In this document: piece after piece, positions 11,909-21,750 of the stretch
Numbering within the stretch: position 1 is the first letter of the stretch
How the letters are laid out: the number at the start of each line of letters is the position of its first letter
Assembly: GCA_022575985.1 (NCBI GenBank)
Contig: JAKSXM010000007.1
Coordinates: 35,466,501-35,530,500, forward strand
Direction of reading: 5' to 3'
Length of the DNA: 64,000 nucleotides
DNA from: Anagrus nilaparvatae
Taxonomy: Eukaryota > Arthropoda > Insecta > Hymenoptera > Mymaridae
Translations under genes and position numbers: made by a program
The notes under the pieces: model-generated
Database searches by the model: none
Seen by the model: the letters and a program-made list of their open reading frames with translations, nothing else
Told to the model about the DNA's origin: nothing

Positions 11909-12520
11909 CTAGGGGGCTCCGCCCCCTGCGCGCTTTGCGCGTCGACCCCCGTAGAGTGATTGAAAAAGTGGGTTAGTCATGAGAAAAACAAATATATAAT
12001 TCTTTGATTTTAAAATTCGTTAATAGGTTTATAATTAATTGATTTATTGGCTTAAAAATAATAAAAATAAAATCACTTAGACCCACGAGGGCCGGTTTTG
12101 CCCAGTAGTATCTTATTGACCCAAAAGTATCAAATTAGCCAAAAAGTATCAATAACTAAGAAAATGGAAAATTTTATTATACCCCATAAGGTTCACTTAC
12201 ATCCACAAGATCTAGTTTAGCCCAATAGTACCATATTGGCACAAAAGTGTCAAATTGGCCCAAAAGTGTCAGATTGGTCCAAAAGTATCAGAATGGCCCG
12301 AAAGTGTCAGATTGGCCCAAAAGTGTCAAAGTGACCCAAAAGTTTCAGATTGGCCCAAAAGTGTCAAAGTGGCCCAAAAGTTTCAGATTGGCCCAAAAGT
12401 GTCAAAGTGGCCCAAAAGTGTCAGATTGGCCCAAAAGTGTCAAAGTGGCCCAAAAGTGTCAGAGTGGCCCAAAGGTGTCATTCGACAGCGGCAGCGGTTA
12501 TAACTTTATAATATATAGAT
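11909..12520 (-). mobile_element. Helitron-like non-autonomous element (3' end visible)
   Basis: Read on the minus strand, the left edge is a GC hairpin GGGGGCGGAGCCCCC that runs straight into CTAG followed by T, with another hairpin CGCGCAAAGCGCG just upstream. A hairpin before CTRR inserted between A and T is the classic Helitron 3' end. The surrounding DNA is a TA tract, a suitable target. The 5' TC end is a guess at the other TA tract near 12520. No Rep/helicase frame is present. An alternative is a simple GC hairpin repeat. Confidence 0.4.
12232..12480 (+). repeat. 18-bp minisatellite
   Basis: About 13 copies of a unit like GTGTCAGATTGGCCCAAAA follow one another, with alternating GATTGG and AAGTGG versions. 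Decayed copies extend back to about 12105. Because 18 is a multiple of three, open frames of repeated WPKS or AQKC type appear; these are by-products, not genes. Confidence 0.9.
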
Positions 12521-12534
12521 ATATATATATATAT

Positions 12535-13216
12535 ACTTACTTTACTTACTTTTGAAAAAGTATAATATTTTATGGGATTGACACTATATTTTCCTTGCGA
12601 ATTTTCTGTTATATTTTTTTAAGGATACTTTTTCAAATTAGGCTAAAGAATTTATTGATATCTAGAATTAGCCTGGGATGTCTATTTTTTTTTAATATAT
12701 TTTTTCAAATAAGTGTAAAGAATTTATTGATATCTTGGATTAGCCTGGGATTCCTAAGATTTTTTTATACATTAGACATCTCAAATTTACATTACACCTT
12801 TTGTTGCTTTTTTTCTATCCCTGCCGGATCCGTAAGGCAATAATTAAATTCTGCATAATGAATATTATCAAAATGCTAAAACTTAAAAATAATTTTTTTT
12901 AATGAAAATATTGGCTTACAGACCCGGCAGGGATAGAAAAAAAGCAACAAAAGGTGTAATGTAAATTTGAGATGTCTAATGTATAAAAAAATCTTAGGAA
13001 TCCCAGGCTAATCCAAGATATCAATAAATTCTTTACACTTATTTGAAAAAATATATTAAAAAAAAATAGACATCCCAGGCTAATTCTAGATATCAATAAA
13101 TTCTTTAGCCTAATTTGAAAAAGTATCCTTAAAAAAATATAACAGAAAATTCGCAAGGAAAATATAGTGTCAATCCCATAAAATATTATACTTTTTCAAA
13201 AGTAGGTAAAGTAAGT
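12535..13216. mobile_element. Foldback element: near-perfect ~300-bp palindrome
   Basis: The left arm (12535 to about 12832) and right arm (about 12912 to 13216) are reverse complements with very few mismatches, joined by a spacer of about 80 bp. The arms translate to the same peptide on opposite strands, which shows the identity of the arms rather than a gene. Ends read ACTTACTTTACTTAC and its complement. No transposase is present, so it would be a non-autonomous or foldback unit. Confidence 0.85.
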
Positions 13217-14430
13217 AAAGATATCATAACAGTCGCAAGGTTTAAAAAAAAACAATGAGAAGCAACTAATAAAACTATAAAAAAAAAGAATAAAAAACGC
13301 TGCCAAATTATGGCCACTACGATTCCTCAAGCAATGACAAATATTCAATATGAGTTGAACATTTTTACCATGTGTCATATCTGAGAAATAAGGTGACACA
13401 ATCTTATTATTTATGTAAAAAAATAAGAAAAATTAAAAATTTTTTTAATCAAGTATCAGATCCGAGAAATCAAGTAAAAACGATAATTTCCTAGAATTAA
13501 TACTTTCAGAGAAAAAGTTAAATACAACATCCGATTTCGTATTTTTTGGTGGCAAAAATTTTGGAAAAAAAAATATTTCCAATTGAAAGTAGTAACAAAT
13601 TTTTTTTTACATTTATTTTTTATTTATAAATAAACTTTTTTTTACAATTTAATAGAAAATTATGCGCCCATTTTATACTTTGTAGCTTAGCACTAGACTA
13701 AATTTCTATATAATATGTTAATTAATATAATTATATAAGTATCAGATAAATGTATATACCTTGTATAATGTATATATACATGTGTGTATCACGTCTTGAT
13801 GTGTTTTATAATATATTCTACAATAAGCAGCTGTGATTTTTTTTTAATTTTATGACAGTATGGGCCCCTTTTTAAATATCTATTTTTATTCATGTTCTCC
13901 TAATACATTTGTATATACAAAATTTTAAATATTTTAAGCAATTCAGGTACCGATATATTTTTATACTAACTCTTGCGTTATTATTACCTAATAACAGAAT
14001 CGAAGAAAAACCCCCATTCATTATAATTTAAATATAATATATGTAATGATATATTTTTATTCAAAATTATAAGGATACCTCTTCTTTACTTATAACTACT
14101 GGATCAAAAAACTGAAATGAAAACTTCGATATAAATCGCAAAAATTCGATTAATCGCAAAAATTCGATAAAAAAACGTAAGTCAAACCAAAATTCGATAT
14201 CTCAGCCTTCTACGATCGTGAGTTATATGTAAAAATATGTCCCTCTCACTTAGAAGCAATGAATTTAGAGTGAGAGAAAAAAAAGAGATATATATAAGCA
14301 AAGCTAGCTTTTGCTTGCGATGGAGGGTCGCGTGACCGCCCCCCCTCAATCCCATAAACCAAAGCTAACGCTTTGGCTTGATATAATTTTTTTTACCAGC
14401 TTCAAAAATATTTGATAAAATTTTATAGAT
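13217..14430. other. AT-rich DNA without a gene; one GC-rich hairpin cluster
   Basis: Nothing coding is supported. At 14296-14380 short inverted pieces (AAAGCTAGCTTTTGCTT; CCAAAGCTAACGCTTTGG) and GGGTCGCGTGACCGCCCCCC stand out from the AT-rich surroundings. They may be the end of a small non-autonomous element, and similar flanking sequence (CCAGCTTCAAAAATATT) recurs inverted near 57385. Confidence 0.45.
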
Positions 14431-14652
14431 AACTTCATTTTAAATAAAAAATTTCAGAGAATACGTAAAAATTGATGCCAAATTAAATACTGCAAAGTTT
14501 TCCATCGTAAAATTTTTCAATATCCTCGAGATATTTCAACTTTTGTTAAAAATTTAAAAAAATTTTATTAAGTTCAAAAACACTAAATATTTAATATCTC
14601 CGAAAATACGATAGCTGAGTCGCAAAACTATGGCCAATGTCACCCGCAGACT
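14431..14652 (+). repeat. ~220-bp direct repeat, copy 1
   Basis: Shares a series of blocks with 14781-15000, including ATTTCAGAGAATACGTAAAA, CTCGAGATATTTCAACTTT and AATATCTCC, followed by a CACCCGCAGACT end. The two copies are diverged but aligned along their whole length. Confidence 0.75.
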
Positions 14653-14780
14653 ATTTTTCTTTATTAAAATCGGTATCAAAATACCGGTTTCAAACCAAAT
14701 GATTCGGTGGTTCTGGACTTATTAGGGTACAGACAAATAAACTTTTAAATATATATAGTATTAATAAATAAAATTTCAAT

Positions 14781-15000
14781 GATACCTTCGTTTTTAATCA
14801 AAATTTCAGAGAATACGTAAAAGTTGGTGCCAAATAGAAAACTACAAAGTTCCATCCTAAAATTTTTCAATAGTCTCGAGATATTTCAACTTTCGTTAAA
14901 AATTTTGAAAAATTTTATTAAGTTTAAAAACACTAAATATTAAATATCTCCAAAAGTACGATAGCTGTCGCAAAAATATTGCCTATGTCACCCACAGACT
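14781..15000 (+). repeat. ~220-bp direct repeat, copy 2
   Basis: Second copy of 14431-14652 in the same orientation, separated by about 130 bp and ending CACCCACAGACT. Confidence 0.75.
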
Positions 15001-15052
15001 CTTAACATGGAACATGTTTATAGGGAGGGGGTACTTCAGAACTTGAAAATTA

Positions 15053-15183
15053 AGGGGGGGTGTCAAATATGTCCTATTTAAGGGGGGTGGTCAAATATGT
15101 CCTATTTAAGGGGGATGGTCAAATCAGTCCTATTTAAGGGGGGTGGTCAAATATGTCTTATTTAAGGGGGGAGGGGTCAAATG
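15053..15183 (+). repeat. ~31-bp tandem repeat, four copies
   Basis: The unit TGGTCAAATATGTCCTATTT followed by AAGGGGGG occurs four times with small changes, ending in GGGGTCAAATG. Downstream (15440-15665) the motif TGTCTAGAC recurs five or so times at irregular spacing in gene-free DNA up to the start of the Polinton-like element. Confidence 0.8.
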
Positions 15184-15783
15184 AAACTTAGAATAATTAG
15201 GAGACTTTGAAAAATCTGAGCTTTAGGACTTAAGATAATACAGGTTTATGGACTTAAAATAATTTCGATTTAGGGACTTGGTATTCCAAGCTGCTAAGAG
15301 TGCTTCCATTATGGCGGAAAAAATAAGAAATTCTTATTGGTGTTGCTATGGGGCGTATGATTCTAGAGAGGAGTTGACTATAGGAATTTATGTTATGGAA
15401 ATCTAATAATTATGCGTAGAGTGTGTAATAGGGAAAATGTGATAGTATCATTTTTTACGTGTCTAGACTTTTTTTAATAGGAAACACGTGTTATTGCTAG
15501 GTAATATAGACAGTTTAATATCTGTATTTATGTGTCTAGACTTTTTATGTGTTACGTGATAATATCTTTTATAATAAGGTTGAGGTAATATCTTTATTTA
15601 TGTGTCTAGACATTGTAATAATAATAAACTGGTGGGTTAATAAAAATATGAGTCTAGACATAGTTATCATCAAAGGTAAAGTTTGTGAAGATATTGTTGT
15701 ATGCATTTGGTATATAGGGTACAGAAAAACAAACAAACAAACAAATAAATTTTCAAATATATATAGTATTAAGTATATACATA

Positions 15784-16426
15784 AGGGCGATTATTTCTTA
15801 ACCCGGCCAACATCCTCTGTCCAAAAATGGTGGCAACTTAAAAAGATTTTGGTTTTCTCAACTTGAGTGGAAAAGGGCCTAGTTTGGCCTTTTGAACTCT
15901 GTAAATGGCCTCTGTTATTGGCCTTTTCAACTCTGTAAATCTACTGTGCCATTTTACGCACTGAGCGGTGGCAGTTTGACATTTTAAATACAGAAAAATT
16001 GTAATAAAAGTAGATTAACGGAAAATTTTTTGAAATTTTTCTTTCTTAAAAGTTGTTATTTATTAAAAAAATAGTATATTTACGGCTCGTGTCCAGAAAA
16101 GTAAAAAATGGCCCAAATCGCACGAGGCGAAGCCGAGGATGGTAAACTGCGATTTGGGGCATCCATCCGCGTAGCGGCCAGGAAATCGTACTTTCGGGGC
16201 TACTGTATAGAAAACAAATTTTATTTTGTTGATTTTTTAAAAAGTTTTGTGGGTGCGGTTTTGCGGCTTCTTTGACTGATAACATCTCCGAACCTACATT
16301 TCCAAAAAGTAGTGTAGATGTATCGTTTTGGTCACCCCGCATGCGCGAAAAGAGAGAGATAGAAGATTTTATCATGCGCAAGGTTGGCCTCCCTTGCAAT
16401 TGCGTTTAGGGGGTGTGCATTGAAGT
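15784..16426 (+). repeat. Left terminal inverted repeat of the Polinton-like element
   Basis: Matches the complement of 37406-38172 in several blocks: the outer end with GTCCAAAAATGG, the GGCCTTTTCAACTCTGTAAA segment, ACTGAGCGG, TTTGACTGATAAC..TCTC, GTAGTGTAGATGTATCG and the inner GGGGGTGTGCATTGAAGTG. Between about 16068 and 16210 it carries an extra segment, absent from the right copy, with its own inverted parts (GCCCAAATCGCA / TGCGATTTGGGGC). Confidence 0.8.
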
Positions 16427-16548
16427 GCAACAGGATGTAATTTATGTTTAGTAGTCTCGAGACTTTAACGAATATGTTTTTTTGTTGTTGAAGGTGAATA
16501 TATTTAATTTTGTGCATATTTCAAAAGTGTGTGAGAGAGTGGGCGCCG

Positions 16549-16757
16549 ATGGAGCCTTTGAAAGAGGCTGAGAAAAAAAATCTTTTATTGGAAGAGTGTA
16601 GCGTTTGCTTGGAACCGTTTAAAGACGTTTGTACATTGGACTCTTGTGCACATAAATTTTGCTACGCATGTATTAATGGGCAAATATTAAGCAAGAGTGC
16701 CCTTATTGTAAAATTCAATTTCAATCGATTGAAATCGATTTGTTAACGGTATTGTAG
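16549..16757 (+). pseudogene. RING-finger protein, frameshifted
   Basis: From the ATG at 16549 the frame gives a short acidic/basic lead and then a C3HC4 RING: Cys codons at 16597 and 16606, Cys 16645, His 16651, Cys 16660 and Cys 16669. The last pair, CPYC, is read in a different frame at 16698 and 16707 and is followed by a stop at 16755-16757. A one- or two-base change around 16684-16690 therefore splits the finger. A TTG at 16510 would also open the frame but is a poor start. RING proteins usually act as E3 ubiquitin ligases. This one would be only about 70 residues, essentially a bare RING, as seen in viruses and virus-like elements. It lies just inside the left terminal repeat. Confidence 0.65.
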
Positions 16758-16991
16758 AGATAACATTGATTGAATACAAACCAAAACCATATGCGAGTTA
16801 TAACATAGATCGCAGATGATTTTGGGAGTCTTTAAGTCGATTACGAAGACAGCTTTTTATTGAATATCTTTGAATTCGACAAATGAAAAAATTGTTGATG
16901 GAGGGGGAAAAAGCAGTGGGAAATTGTTGTATATGAAAAGAAAAAACACGGCTTTTTGGTAATTATGAAAGAATTTGATGCAAGCTAAGGG

Positions 16992-18034
16992 ATGTATCGT
17001 CGCGGGTTGCGTACGTTTATTCGTCTGAAACCAAAACGATTGTCTGAAATTGAATATTATAAAAAAATGATGGAGACTGCAAAGTTAATCGAGCAAGCTC
17101 GTTCAAATATTCGCAAAAATATAAAGCACTAAAGCATCACGATGCGCAACTCGATTTAATGGCAAAAAAAACTTTTGCTCCCATAATTGAACCACTAACA
17201 AGCATAGCAAGAAAACAGGAAGATAAAAATTTGAATGATTTTAAGAATGTGAAAAAAAAGAGGATGAAAATGTAATAGATTTAGTCAATATTTCTGATGG
17301 TATTACTAGCGGTACCAGTAATGGTTCAAAAAAACGGAAACAGGTTGACAACTCTTTTTTTGCAGATGAATCTCTTATAGGTAACGAAATTAAAAGACCA
17401 GCGCACGCACTAGGTGAATTGTCAGAGCTAGGCCAAATTGCGGGTGAAATTTTACAAGATTTAAAGGCAGACCCAAGTAAATATGATAATGTCTTTGGAC
17501 TGAAAATTTCCGGTAATTCACATATACTGGGTTCAAAACGATTAATTATTTTCAAAAATGACAATTTCTTAGTTGGCTCAAAGACTTACACAGGTACAAA
17601 AGGATTGTTCTCTTTGATATATAACAAAAAACCACCGCCAGGTTCCTACACAGAAGCTGACAAGGCTGTATACGGTTAAATTTTACGCCATACGAATGCG
17701 CATAAACAAAACGGTCAAGAAAATGGGAAGATTTTAGCTTCGAAAGGTGAAAAATATGTCAATATCACGGGATTTAGTTACCGCACCGTCAGCATCAGGT
17801 GGACTAAAGAAAAAAATAAATAAATATACGCTTATGAATTTTAATAAAAATATTAAGAAGAATTTTTCGTATTGGGATAACCCGAATGAGTTGGTGGACA
17901 GATTAAAGTTTAGACAGATTAAACTTTTTAAGCTTTAGCTTCTAGTGACGGAAACGCAAGCTGGACATAATTTTTTGGACAACGAAATTCAGGAAATTTT
18001 GGAGGAATTATCCGAAGCTGGATATGTATATTAA
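16992..18034 (+). pseudogene. DUF8207-like protein of a virus-like element, multiply frameshifted
   Basis: The pieces appear in the order I know for this arthropod/cnidarian family. First is a basic N-terminus with a RLSEIEYYKKMMETAKL helix (from 16992), then an APIIEPL motif (about 17180) and a polar linker. The core follows, with KYDNVFGLKI (17479 on), a TYTGTKGLFSLI stretch and YTEADKAVYG, ended by a stop at 17677. A later YWDNPNELVDRL block (about 17868-17907) leads to a tail rich in Glu (EILEELSEAGY) and a stop at 18032-18034. At least three frame changes and one in-frame stop break it. Intact members are roughly 350-450 residues, which agrees with the span. Its molecular role is unknown to me. 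It sits just after the RING gene, same strand. Confidence 0.65.
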
Positions 18035-18049
18035 AAAAAGCGTGCACAA

Positions 18050-18601
18050 ATGAATAAGTTTGGTGAGAAATTAAGAGAGACTGCACCAGATTTTTCAGCT
18101 TTAAGCAAAAGATTAACGCATTCAAAGTTAAAACTAGAGGCTTTAAACCCTAGTAACAATCTTCGTATTGGTTCGAGATTAGGATTTTTGGAAAAAATAA
18201 AATTTTGGAGGTGGCCCTAGACCAAAAAGAACCTAGGGGTGATTTACCATACACAAAGATCAAAGAATTTATTTCAAAAATTATTCCTGATTTCAGTTTA
18301 CGTAAAGTGCATTTTAGAAGAGCTTTTAGGGGTTGTGAAATATCATAAAAGCGATGATGTAAATGATATTTCTTACAGCGAATTAAAAAAATACATTACA
18401 GACTTCGTACGAAAAATTGGAACTCGTTTAACAGCAATGGAAAGTTACAAGAAAATTGCTCATTAATTTTCCGATGTTAAAAAACAACATTCAATAACCT
18501 ATCTGGAAATGTTAGAACTTGTGAAGCAAAATATCCCCGAATTCGGAAACCGCCTTAGCCAGGTCGAAAAAATTTTGAAAATTGGAGAGCTAAAGTCTTG
18601 A
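18050..18601 (+). pseudogene. Unknown protein of the Polinton-like element, degraded
   Basis: An ATG 16 bases after the previous stop opens a 56-codon frame (18050-18220) beginning MNKFGEKLRETAPDFSALSK. Coding-like sequence continues in other frames: KIKEFISKIIPDFSLRKVHF near 18255, then SYSELKKYITDFVRKIG near 18373, and an amphipathic MLELVKQNIPEFGNRLSQVE stretch ending at 18599-18601. The composition (many charged residues with regular hydrophobics) suggests helices and is unlike chance frames in this DNA. I do not recognise the family. It could be the remains of one protein of about 180 residues. Confidence 0.4.
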
Positions 18602-19938
18602 ATAATTTTTTTTCAAACTAAATAAAATATAATTAAAAAAACAAATAATCAAATAAAACATTTTTTTTAAACTAAAAACTGTGTTGTGATTTGCGTTACA
18701 TAATTTGCAAAGTTTTTAATTTCAATACATTTATCATTTAAATTTTATTTTCCAATACAATTGTGTTATAAAGTTCCTATGACTAAAAATTAGAATCTAT
18801 ATATTGCTTAAATTTATTTTGCAATAAAGCTTCTATTTTAAGTATCCTACGTCTAAAATTAATGACATTTAAAAAAATCATAATTTTTTCTTGAATCGTT
18901 AAAAATAGCACTTGCTGTGAATAAATGATCAAAAACGTTAAAACCCGATTAAACAAACCCTTTCAAAAATATAAAAGTCATTAAACTCACCTGTAGACAC
19001 ATCTGGCTCATCGTTGTCCAATCGTTGAATTTCAAGATTAATGCCCTTTTTTCTTTAAATTAGGGTTTAAAAAATCAAGATAATAATTTTTTAATTTTAT
19101 CGCATTTGCCACTTTTTAAAATAGATCCAAAATTTGTTATCTGCCATTAAAAAAATCTACGATACATCGCTGGGTAAATTTTTTTAATTTCACTTCACCC
19201 CAAACTTTTATTAAATTAAACATGATAAAAATAACAATAATTTATATACTTATAAAATATAATTTGTTTTTTTTTTCCACTTATGAACTATAGCACGCTA
19301 AAGGATACTTCTTTAATTCGAAAAATTTTTTACGCTTCAAATAACAAGCTTTTTCTACCACTGTATAGATTTTTTTTATTCAATTAAACAAATGAGTGTA
19401 TTTCCACTGAACATAAAAACTTAAACTTTTTTATTTAATTAACGCACTTTATAAAATGACCAAACATTCAAGAGGTTTTAAAAGCTACTACCTGGGAATT
19501 TTAACTTTGCACTTTGAGAAAGTGTGAAAAAAGGGTTAGATTTGAACTTTATGAAGAATTGAAGTCCACCATTAAAAAACGCCACCCATCTTTCTAAAAA
19601 AAAAAACTTTAAATGATCTTTTTTTCAAAAATAGGCACTGCCCCCTTTCTTAAATGAAGATTTACACACAAAAAGAACGTAACACCTCTTTTTAAAATAA
19701 GCACTAACTACTTAAATGAATAATTTACACGATTTATGACACCCCTTTCCTAAATTTAAATATAACTGCAAATAAAAAATTTTTACAGGGTAAATGACTT
19801 TTAAAAATTACAATTGTTGCAATTAATCGATTAATTGTTCATCTGACCAAATTAAAAAACAAAATGACTTCCAATGGTATAAAAGATTGAATGACCACAC
19901 ATTTCAATCAATTGATAACAAAAATTTGGTAAAAAAGC
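18602..19938. other. Gene-free AT-rich interior of the Polinton-like element
   Basis: No domain was seen on either strand. A minus-strand stretch at about 18990-19056 reads as a short acidic peptide followed by a CAG/GTGAGT-like donor, but nothing extends it. Confidence 0.45.
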
Positions 19939-20608
19939 ATGTCTTTACAATATCAGAATGTTAAACATATTTTGAAATATTTAAATTCACCTAATCATAA
20001 TCAATGCAGTAAAAAATTTTTAGATTTTTTACTAAATTTCAACGCGTGTTCGATATTAATTACCGTAAAAAGATATTCTTATTTAAATCATCTTCACCGG
20101 GACATTATTTTAGTTAGCGATTTGAGGCAATATATAATCGAAGGTAATACAAATTTGGACCTAAGTACAGCTAACCTCTCAAGCCAGTCGGAAATTGAGG
20201 AATACTTTGAAGAAATTTCAAGATATCAAAATGATATCTCTTGAAAACTGTTGTTGTTACAAACAATTTATTCGAAGGCAGTCTGCGCAGTTTCAGTATT
20301 TTCACTTAATTTTTCATCGTGTGACACGCTATATTAACAATAAAAAATTTTTTATTAAATTATTTTATTACTACAAACATCTATTATTTAAAAAAAATTT
20401 GAAAATATCGGTTTTAGAAATTTATGTTGAACCTAATTCGGAAGTAGTTTCCAAAAAAGAAATCATCATAAATAAATCAATAAGAGACGTTTTTTATTAC
20501 TTACACGAATTGACACATGAGACGACGAGAAATAATCACAAAAATTGTGTTCAAACAAGAACTTTGAAATTTTTCAACGTTTTGAAGAATCATGTCAGTG
20601 AAAGATGA
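19939..20608 (+). pseudogene. Unknown protein(s) of the Polinton-like element, two overlapping frames
   Basis: Frame 1 (19939-20244, 101 codons) starts MSLQYQNVKHILKYLNSP and contains a DLRQYIIEGNTNLDLSTANL segment. Frame 2 (20195-20608) continues with a K/F/Y-rich middle and a more ordered end containing LEIYVEPNSEVVSK and YLHELTHETT. The 50-base overlap and the change from an acidic to a basic protein suggest either one gene with a frameshift near 20230 or two small genes. No family is recognised, and there is no signal peptide or membrane segment. Its place within the terminal repeats and on the same strand as the RING and DUF8207-like genes links it to the element. Confidence 0.4.
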
Positions 20609-21750
20609 AAAAAAAATGAGTGTGTAATGTGTATAAGTAATAAAAAAATCAATGCTTGAAAAAATGCACCTTTTTCAATTCAATTTAAATTTTGATAATA
20701 ATTTTTCAATGAGTATGTATTTTTAATATTAATCTTTATTTAATTTTAACATTTAAAATGTTAACACATAATTATATTCAATTTTTTTTTTAGTTTCATT
20801 AACAAGCGTGAAATTTCAAAATCAAATTTAAAATATTTATTTTTACAACTTATTCGTATGGAATCTTTATTTAATTGGATAAATTAGATTTGTAAATTAT
20901 CACCAAAATTGCGTTCAAGACTTTCCGGTAAGAAAAAAGTTATTTGAAAAGTAAAAAGTGTATATTCAAAATAAAATTTAAATTATTAATTTTTACAACT
21001 TATTCATTAGAGAAATTATTATCAAAATTGCATTCAAAACAATATTTTGATATTAATCTTTATTAAAAAATAAAATGATGTACCTCAAAATAAAATCATT
21101 ACTTGAAAATTATAAAAACTTATTCGATGTAAAAACATTTATAAGTTAATATTTGAATTATCATTAACAAAAATATATATCAATTGAATTGAATTTAAAA
21201 TTATAAAAGCTTATTCTAAATTTTCAAGTATAACATTACATGAAATTACAGTGCTTTTAAAATAAATAGTCTTTCAAAAATATCAAACTAAATTTATTTC
21301 ATCAAATCCATTTAAATCCCATTCCTTCTACATAAAATTACAACAATGTATTACAATTTTATATTAGAAAAACAATAGGAAACAGAATAAAAAAATTAAC
21401 GTTAAAAATATTATTCATATCTTCTTTCGCAGTTTATCGTTGTTTTGGCATTTTACTGAAAAAAGAAATAAAATAAAATGTATCATTTCAAAAAAATTGT
21501 TTTTTTTCTTAAAAAAACGAAATCTTCTTTACCATAAAAAACATGATGTCGCTAGCTATAAGGCAATTAAATGCATTCATTGCTTTGTCATCAAAGGCTC
21601 CATCGATTGGACATGTATGAGTTAATAAAGCTCGTTTATTATCCACGGAGAATCGAAATTCAAACGCCTAATTTAAAAAATAAATTGTTATAATTATTGT
21701 TATTATTATTTATTAATTAATTAATTTTAATTAATTTTTTATTATTATTC
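20609..21750. other. Gene-free AT-rich interior of the Polinton-like element
   Basis: Repeated short strings such as CAACTTATTC and AATCTTTATTTAA recur, but no gene is supported. ATT-rich triplets lie at 21690-21750, beside the 3' end of copy B. Confidence 0.45.

Noticed and set aside
12247..12555. Repetitive open frames (WPKS/AQKC repeats) suggesting a repeat protein
   Set aside because: They arise from an 18-bp minisatellite whose period is a multiple of three; two frames are open at once, and there is no other coding signal.
12595..13156. Two identical ~83-residue proteins on opposite strands
   Set aside because: They mirror the arms of one palindrome. The identity is at the DNA level and the composition is hydrophobic AT-derived.
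16046..16399. 117-codon minus-strand frame in the left terminal repeat
   Set aside because: The right terminal repeat does not keep the frame, and part of it covers an inserted palindromic segment.
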